Shown: positions 60,482 to 64,000 of the stretch, piece by piece
Numbering within the stretch: position 1 is the stretch's first letter
How the letters are laid out: every line of letters begins with the position of its first letter
Origin: Agromyces atrinae
GTDB lineage: Bacteria > Actinomycetota > Actinomycetes > Actinomycetales > Microbacteriaceae
DNA length: 64,000 bases
NCBI RefSeq assembly: GCF_013407835.1
Contig: NZ_JACCBI010000001.1
Coordinates: 2,604,001 to 2,668,000 of the forward strand
Direction of reading: 5' to 3'
Program-made: the position numbers and the translations under genes
The notes under the pieces: model-generated
What the model was told of the DNA's origin: nothing
Database searches by the model: none
Seen by the model: only the letters and a program-made list of their open reading frames with translations

Positions 60482-60540
60482 GTGAGGGGTCAGTAGATAC
60501 GGGAAAAGCAGCTGCTTACCCGGATCTACTGACCCCTGAC
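60482..60540. repeat. Family B 59-nt nested palindromic element, copy 3
   Basis: GTGAGGGGTCAGTAGAT and ATCTACTGACCCCTGAC pair at 16 of 17 positions. The inside contains CGGG/CCCG and the perfect palindrome AAGCAGCTGCTT (60506-60517). It lies between convergent genes (frameshifted lipoprotein and ohr). Confidence 0.88.
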
Positions 60541-60558
60541 GCCCCCAGTGGGACAGGG

Positions 60559-60981
60559 TTAGTCGTCGGAGACCGTGACGTTCACGACGATGTTGCCGCG
60601 CGTGGCGTTCGAGTACGGGCAGAGCTGGTGTGCGTCATCCGCCAGCTGCTGGGCCGTCTCGGGGTCGAGCTCGGGGATGACGACCTCGAGGTCGACCGAG
60701 AGCACGAAGCCGCCCTCGCCGTTCGGGCCGATGTGCACCTGGCTGCCGACCGACGTGTTCGCGATCGCGACCTTCTTCGCGCGGGCTGCGGCCTGAAGCG
60801 CCGAGTGGAAGCACGCGGCGTAGCCGGCTGCGAAGAGCTCTTCGGGGTTCGAGCCGGTGCCCGCTCCGCCGAGTTCCTTCGGGGGAGTCATGTCGAGGTC
60901 GACGCGGCCCGACGTCGTGGAGACGTGGCCGTCGCGGCCGCCGCCCGTGGAGAGTGCTTCGGCGGTGTAGAGGATGGTCAT
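60559..60981 (-). CDS. ohr: Organic hydroperoxide resistance protein (Ohr/OsmC family)
   Basis: The ATG at 60981 gives 140 residues. The redox cysteines are C57 (AAGYAACFHSAL) and C121 (HQLCPYSNATRGN); GGAGTGSNPEELFAAG is the Ohr signature. It reduces organic and lipid hydroperoxides using a dithiol. It overlaps the ohrR stop by 4 bp and is therefore the second gene of the operon. Confidence 0.95.
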   Translation of the reverse strand: MTILYTAEALSTGGGRDGHVSTTSGRVDLDMTPPKELGGAGTGSNPEELFAAGYAACFHSALQAAARAKKVAIANTSVGSQVHIGPNGEGGFVLSVDLEVVIPELDPETAQQLADDAHQLCPYSNATRGNIVVNVTVSDD

Positions 60982-61442
60982 GAAACTGCCTTTCGTGTTG
61001 CGGTGAGTTCGGTCATGTTGGTCGTGATGCGCTGGAGGGTCGCGAGAAGCGCCCCGAGTTCGCCGGGCTCGATGCCGTACGCCGCAGCGAGGCAATCGAC
61101 GGCGGCGATGACCTCGCGGCGGAGGGTTACCCCCTCGGGCGTCAGCGCGACGACGACGACGCGTTCGTTGCCGGGGCGCCGCTCGCGCGTGAGGTAGCCG
61201 CGGGATTCGAGTCGCTGCAGGAGCGGTGAGAGCGTGCCCGAGTCGAGGTGCATCATGGCGCCCAGCTCGCCCACGCTCGCCTCGCCCGACTGGTGCAAGG
61301 AGACGAGCACGAGGAACTGCGGGTAGGTGATGTCGTGCTCGGCGAGCACCGCGCGGTACGCCTGCGAGACCGAACGGGATGCCGCGTAGAGCGAGAAGCA
61401 CAGCATGTCGTCGAGCGGGTTGTCGGCCATGATCACAAGCAT
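60978..61442 (-). CDS. ohrR: MarR-family organic peroxide sensor OhrR
   Basis: The ATG at 61442 gives 154 residues; a second ATG at 61430 is possible. The reactive cysteine is C15 in LCFSLYAASR, and the winged helix is in LDSGTLSPLLQRLESRGYLTRER. OhrR represses ohr until the cysteine is oxidised. A -10 box (minus-strand TATGAT, 61451-61456) eight bases upstream suggests a leaderless message, and two palindromes cover the promoter and the start codon. Confidence 0.93.
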   Translation of the reverse strand: MLVIMADNPLDDMLCFSLYAASRSVSQAYRAVLAEHDITYPQFLVLVSLHQSGEASVGELGAMMHLDSGTLSPLLQRLESRGYLTRERRPGNERVVVVALTPEGVTLRREVIAAVDCLAAAYGIEPGELGALLATLQRITTNMTELTATRKAVS

Positions 61443-61466
61443 TGCACGCAATCATATTGTGCACAA
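61441..61466. promoter_or_regulatory. OhrR operators over the ohrR promoter and start codon
   Basis: ATTGC-AC-GCAAT (61441-61452) matches the TTGC/GCAA pattern of OhrR boxes, and TTGTGCACAA (61457-61466) is a second perfect palindrome 15 bases away centre to centre. The minus-strand -10 TATGAT (61451-61456) lies between them. Confidence 0.72.
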
Positions 61467-61559
61467 CTGGCTAATGGAGACCCCGCGGTTCCCAGGCGAA
61501 CTCGGTACCCTATGCAGGGAGTCGACTGGCGTGCGATTCATAGAGAGCGATAGAGGGCG

Positions 61560-62774
61560 ATGACCGAAGGAACTGCGACTGGCGTCGCATCTCCGGGAGC
61601 AGACCTCGAGCCGAAACGGCGCGGGGAGCTCGTCACGCCGCTCGCGCAACAACCCCGACCGGCGGCCGTCTACGACACGGTCACCGAGGGGATGACGGGC
61701 TGGCGGTTCCTGCGCACCGGGCGCTGGATCGCCTACCTCGCCGCAGCGATCCTCTTCGCCGTGATCTGCATGTTCCTCGCGAACTGGCAGTTCAGCCGCG
61801 GCCAGCAGGTCTCGACCGACAACGCCATCGCCTCGGCCAACTTCGACGCGACTCCGGTGGCGATCGACGAAGCTCTGCCCGAGCTCGACTCCTACGACGC
61901 CACCGTGAACTGGCAGCGCGTCGAGGCGACGGGTGTGTATCGCTCTGGCGATGAACTCCTCGTTCGCAACCGGTTCCACGAAGGCAACAAGGGATTCGAG
62001 GTGATCACCCCGCTCGATCTGAGCGACGGCACCACACTCATCGTCAACCGTGGGTGGGTCGCCGCGTCGGCGGCGGACGACACGACACCCGAGGCGATTC
62101 CGGCCGCGCCCCGGGGTGAGGTCGACGTCGTCGTACGCCTGCGGCCGACGGAGGCTCCGCGGGGATCGGCGGTCTCCGCGGGCAGCACGGTCAGCTCCAT
62201 CACCCTCTCGACGATCGGGGAGACCGTCGACGGCGAGCTCTACACGGGTGCCTACGGCCTCCTCGACACGCAGCAGCCGCCCGGCGACGCGGGGCTCACG
62301 CCCATCCAGACCGAGGCTCCCCGCGAAGACGCGGCGATGCACTACTCCTACGCGGTGCAGTGGCCGATCTTCGCCGTCATCGGGTTCGTGGCATTCGGTC
62401 TCGGCGCGCGTCGTGAGTACCGGCGTCTGAACATCGACGACCCGCGTGAGCAGGAGCGTGCGAACGAACGCGCACGCAAGGACGCGACGAAGCCCTTCAC
62501 CGACGAGGAGCTCGAAGACGAGAGCCTCGACGGGTATCTCTCTCTCGCCCGGTGGGGCGGATCGCGAGGTCTGCCCGGCGCGGCAAGCCGGATCGCAGTG
62601 GGCGGCTCCACGCGCCCCGCCGATCGCGCGATCGGCGGCGAAGCAGGAACGGCGTCAGCGGCCCCCGCCGAGCCGATCGTCTACCGCATCCACTCGGTGG
62701 ATGACGGTGGCGATGCGGCGGATGACGCGGGGCCGGCGGATGACGCTGAGCCGCGTCAGCTTGAGTCGCCGTAG
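61560..62774 (+). CDS. SURF1-family cytochrome oxidase assembly protein
   Basis: The protein has 404 residues. Membrane helices at about 59-78 and 263-281 enclose the SURF1 domain (LANWQFSRGQQ, VNWQRVEATGVYRSGDELLVRNR, TTLIVNRGWVA, MHYSYAVQWPIFAVIGFVAFG). About 120 extra residues at the C-terminus are acidic and disordered. SURF1 assists heme insertion into cytochrome oxidase; ctaB follows about 500 bases later and a CtaG-type gene opens the window. Confidence 0.92.
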   Translation: MTEGTATGVASPGADLEPKRRGELVTPLAQQPRPAAVYDTVTEGMTGWRFLRTGRWIAYLAAAILFAVICMFLANWQFSRGQQVSTDNAIASANFDATPVAIDEALPELDSYDATVNWQRVEATGVYRSGDELLVRNRFHEGNKGFEVITPLDLSDGTTLIVNRGWVAASAADDTTPEAIPAAPRGEVDVVVRLRPTEAPRGSAVSAGSTVSSITLSTIGETVDGELYTGAYGLLDTQQPPGDAGLTPIQTEAPREDAAMHYSYAVQWPIFAVIGFVAFGLGARREYRRLNIDDPREQERANERARKDATKPFTDEELEDESLDGYLSLARWGGSRGLPGAASRIAVGGSTRPADRAIGGEAGTASAAPAEPIVYRIHSVDDGGDAADDAGPADDAEPRQLESP

Positions 62775-62786
62775 GTTCATTCATCA

Positions 62787-62828
62787 ACGACGAGAGCCCG
62801 CCGGATCACTCCGGCGGGCTCTCGTCGT
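62787..62828. terminator. Strong bidirectional terminator after SURF1
   Basis: ACGACGAGAGCCCGCCGG and CCGGCGGGCTCTCGTCGT form a perfect 18-bp stem with a 6-base loop. It separates SURF1 from the convergent small secreted protein gene. Confidence 0.92.
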
Positions 62829-62838
62829 GCGCGAGGGA

Positions 62839-63042
62839 TCAGCGAGCGACCCACGTGTTGTACTGGTTCCACCAGTTCGTGTAGCTGCCGTCGGCGTTCT
62901 GCCAGACGGCGGTGCACTGGGTGCCGTCATCCACGATGACGACGTCGGCGGACGCCATGCTGGCGGCCCCGAGCGTGAGTCCGCCGGCGAGGCCGATGGC
63001 CGCTGCCGACTTGATTGCGAGTCCACGAATCGACACAGACAT
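62839..63042 (-). CDS. Small secreted protein
   Basis: The ATG at 63042, behind GGAGAC, gives 67 residues. A signal peptide (SIRGLAIKSAAAIGLAGG to ASA) leaves a mature chain of about 34 residues rich in aromatic and Asn residues, with one cysteine (TQCTAVWQNADGSYTNWWNQ). No family is recognised. A longer frame upstream was rejected because it lacks a signal-like start and runs into the ctaB control region. Confidence 0.7.
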   Translation of the reverse strand: MSVSIRGLAIKSAAAIGLAGGLTLGAASMASADVVIVDDGTQCTAVWQNADGSYTNWWNQYNTWVAR

Positions 63043-63252
63043 AGTCGTCTCCACTCTCTTTGCGCCGCGGGTCGGGCGCACCTGTTGGTGATTTCGAGAG
63101 TACGAAGAGCCCCGTTCGGGGGGTACCCGTATTTGCACGGGTATCCCGTGTACGTGGCGTGCGCGGGCGAGTCGATGGAGCGACATGCCGGCGGATACAA
63201 TCGAAAGTGAGTGTTCTCATCACTCCATACATCCCGTCGCGAAAGCTGCCAC

Positions 63253-64000
63253 TTGTCTTCCCTTGAGCCGTCTCCCCTCGACGGCACCGATGTCGCAATC
63301 GCCGTGCGCGCGCAGGGCGCCGGGCCGCTGAACAACGTGGCGCGCTACATCTCGCTCACGAAGCCGCGCGTTCTCGCGGGCAACGTGCTCACCACCATCG
63401 CGGGCTTCGCGCTCGCGAGCGCGGGTGTCTTCGATTTCGCCGCGCTCGGCTGGGTCACGCTCGGTACCACGCTCGTGATCGCCGCGGCGTGCGTCGTCAA
63501 CAACATCCTCGACCGCGACATCGATCAGTCGATGGCGCGCACGAAGAAGCGCGTCTCGGTCACGGGGGCGATCTCCGCTCGGGCGGCGACGATCTTCGCC
63601 ATCCTTCTCGGCGTCTCCGGCCTTCTCGTGCTCCTCTTCCTGTCGAGCCCGCTCGTCGCCGCGATCGGTGTCGCCGGGTTCCTCGTCTACGTCGTGCTCT
63701 ACGGCATGTGGACGAAGCGCATGTCGGTGCACGGCACCCTCGTCGGCAGCATCTCGGGGGCGATCCCCGTGCTCGCGGGCTACGTCGCCGTGACGGGTGC
63801 GTTCGATGGGACGGCGCTCATCGCCTTCCTCATGATGTTCCTCTGGCAGGAGCCCGAGTTCTACTCGATCGCCATCTACCGCCGCGACGAGTACAAGGCC
63901 GCCGGCGTTCCCGTCATCTCGGTCTCGCGCGGCATCGAGCACACGAAGCGCCAGATCCTGCTCTACACCGTGCTCTTCGCCGCGAGCGCCCTCGCGCTGC
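63253..64000 (+). CDS. ctaB: Protoheme IX farnesyltransferase (heme O synthase), 5' part
   Basis: The reading frame is open to the end of the window (about 249 codons). The first prenyl-diphosphate motif is NNILDRDIDQSMARTKKR, and FLWQEPEFYSIAIYRRDEYKAAGVPV contains the second conserved region. The UbiA-type membrane protein adds farnesyl to heme b to make heme O for the oxidase. The TTG at 63253 is the earliest plausible start (weak GAAAG upstream); GTG at 63304 is an alternative close to the conserved core. Confidence 0.92.
   Translation, partial: MSSLEPSPLDGTDVAIAVRAQGAGPLNNVARYISLTKPRVLAGNVLTTIAGFALASAGVFDFAALGWVTLGTTLVIAAACVVNNILDRDIDQSMARTKKRVSVTGAISARAATIFAILLGVSGLLVLLFLSSPLVAAIGVAGFLVYVVLYGMWTKRMSVHGTLVGSISGAIPVLAGYVAVTGAFDGTALIAFLMMFLWQEPEFYSIAIYRRDEYKAAGVPVISVSRGIEHTKRQILLYTVLFAASALAL

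Noticed and set aside
1..64000. CRISPR arrays, tRNA, rRNA, prophage or insertion sequences
   Set aside because: No regularly spaced repeats, no cloverleaf or rRNA sequence, and no transposase, integrase or phage structural gene could be recognised by reading; a tRNAscan or ISfinder search would be decisive.

Overview
The window is high-GC (roughly 70%) DNA from an actinobacterium. Codons end strongly in G or C, GTG starts are common, and several genes appear to be read from leaderless transcripts. Gene content (heme A and cytochrome oxidase assembly genes, a DUF222/HNH endonuclease, LAxTG-type sortase substrates, many LacI-family regulators paired with glycoside hydrolases) fits the family Microbacteriaceae. 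That placement is inferred from gene content; no rRNA or other marker gene is present. The carbohydrate genes (a beta-helix polysaccharide-active surface protein, a GH43 galactanase-like surface protein, a GH3 glycosidase operon, a GH2/GH113 beta-mannan operon) point to life on plant material.

Layout. 1-950: 3' part of a CtaG-type oxidase assembly protein. 947-5735: a LacI repressor divergent from a large surface beta-helix protein, with a perfect 16-bp operator between them. 6044-13165: housekeeping and membrane genes, including a PIF1-like helicase, DUF4383, a lipoprotein with a beta-lactamase fold whose three catalytic motifs are all altered, glutathione peroxidase and a SulP transporter. 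13181-15801: an OmpR-type two-component system plus a PepSY protein, with the same CTTCAG direct repeats before the regulator gene and before the PepSY gene. 15814-19268: a GH43-like LALTG surface protein with two tandem operators. 19428-22770: thrC, a small ORF and an SDR in one operon, divergent from a TetR regulator over a shared palindrome. 22788-25780: type III polyketide synthase, methyltransferase and FAD monooxygenase, resembling phenolic-lipid operons. 25845-31021: carboxylesterase, a type II restriction-modification pair and a DUF222/HNH protein. 31174-37695: acetyltransferase, NarL-type two-component system divergent from a MacB-like ABC exporter, and a DsbA/VKOR disulfide pair. 37705-43989: CUT1 sugar ABC operon with GH3 and LacI. 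44036-44820: a small atypical membrane gene between two direct copies of a palindromic element. 44836-53815: beta-mannan operon between two LacI genes. 53879-62774: PadR/HAAS pair, PAP2, ArsC, acetyltransferase, two CNNM-type membrane proteins, a frameshifted lipoprotein gene, ohr/ohrR and SURF1. 62787-64000: a strong terminator, a small secreted protein and the 5' part of ctaB.

The most unusual material is intergenic. Two families of nested palindromes occur three times each. Family A is 68 nt (19350, 44037, 44693) and family B is 59 nt (53880, 56497, 60482). Within each family the length is identical in every copy, and one copy carries paired base changes that keep the outer stem intact. 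This suggests selection on the folded form rather than on the primary sequence. No transposase was seen nearby.

The sugar genes follow one logic. Secreted or wall-anchored enzymes (2127-5735, 15814-19179) act on polymers outside. CUT1 importers without their own ATPase (37827-40953, 46150-49356) bring in oligosaccharides. Cytoplasmic GH3, GH2 and GH113 enzymes finish the digestion. Each unit is controlled by a LacI repressor through its own palindromic operator.
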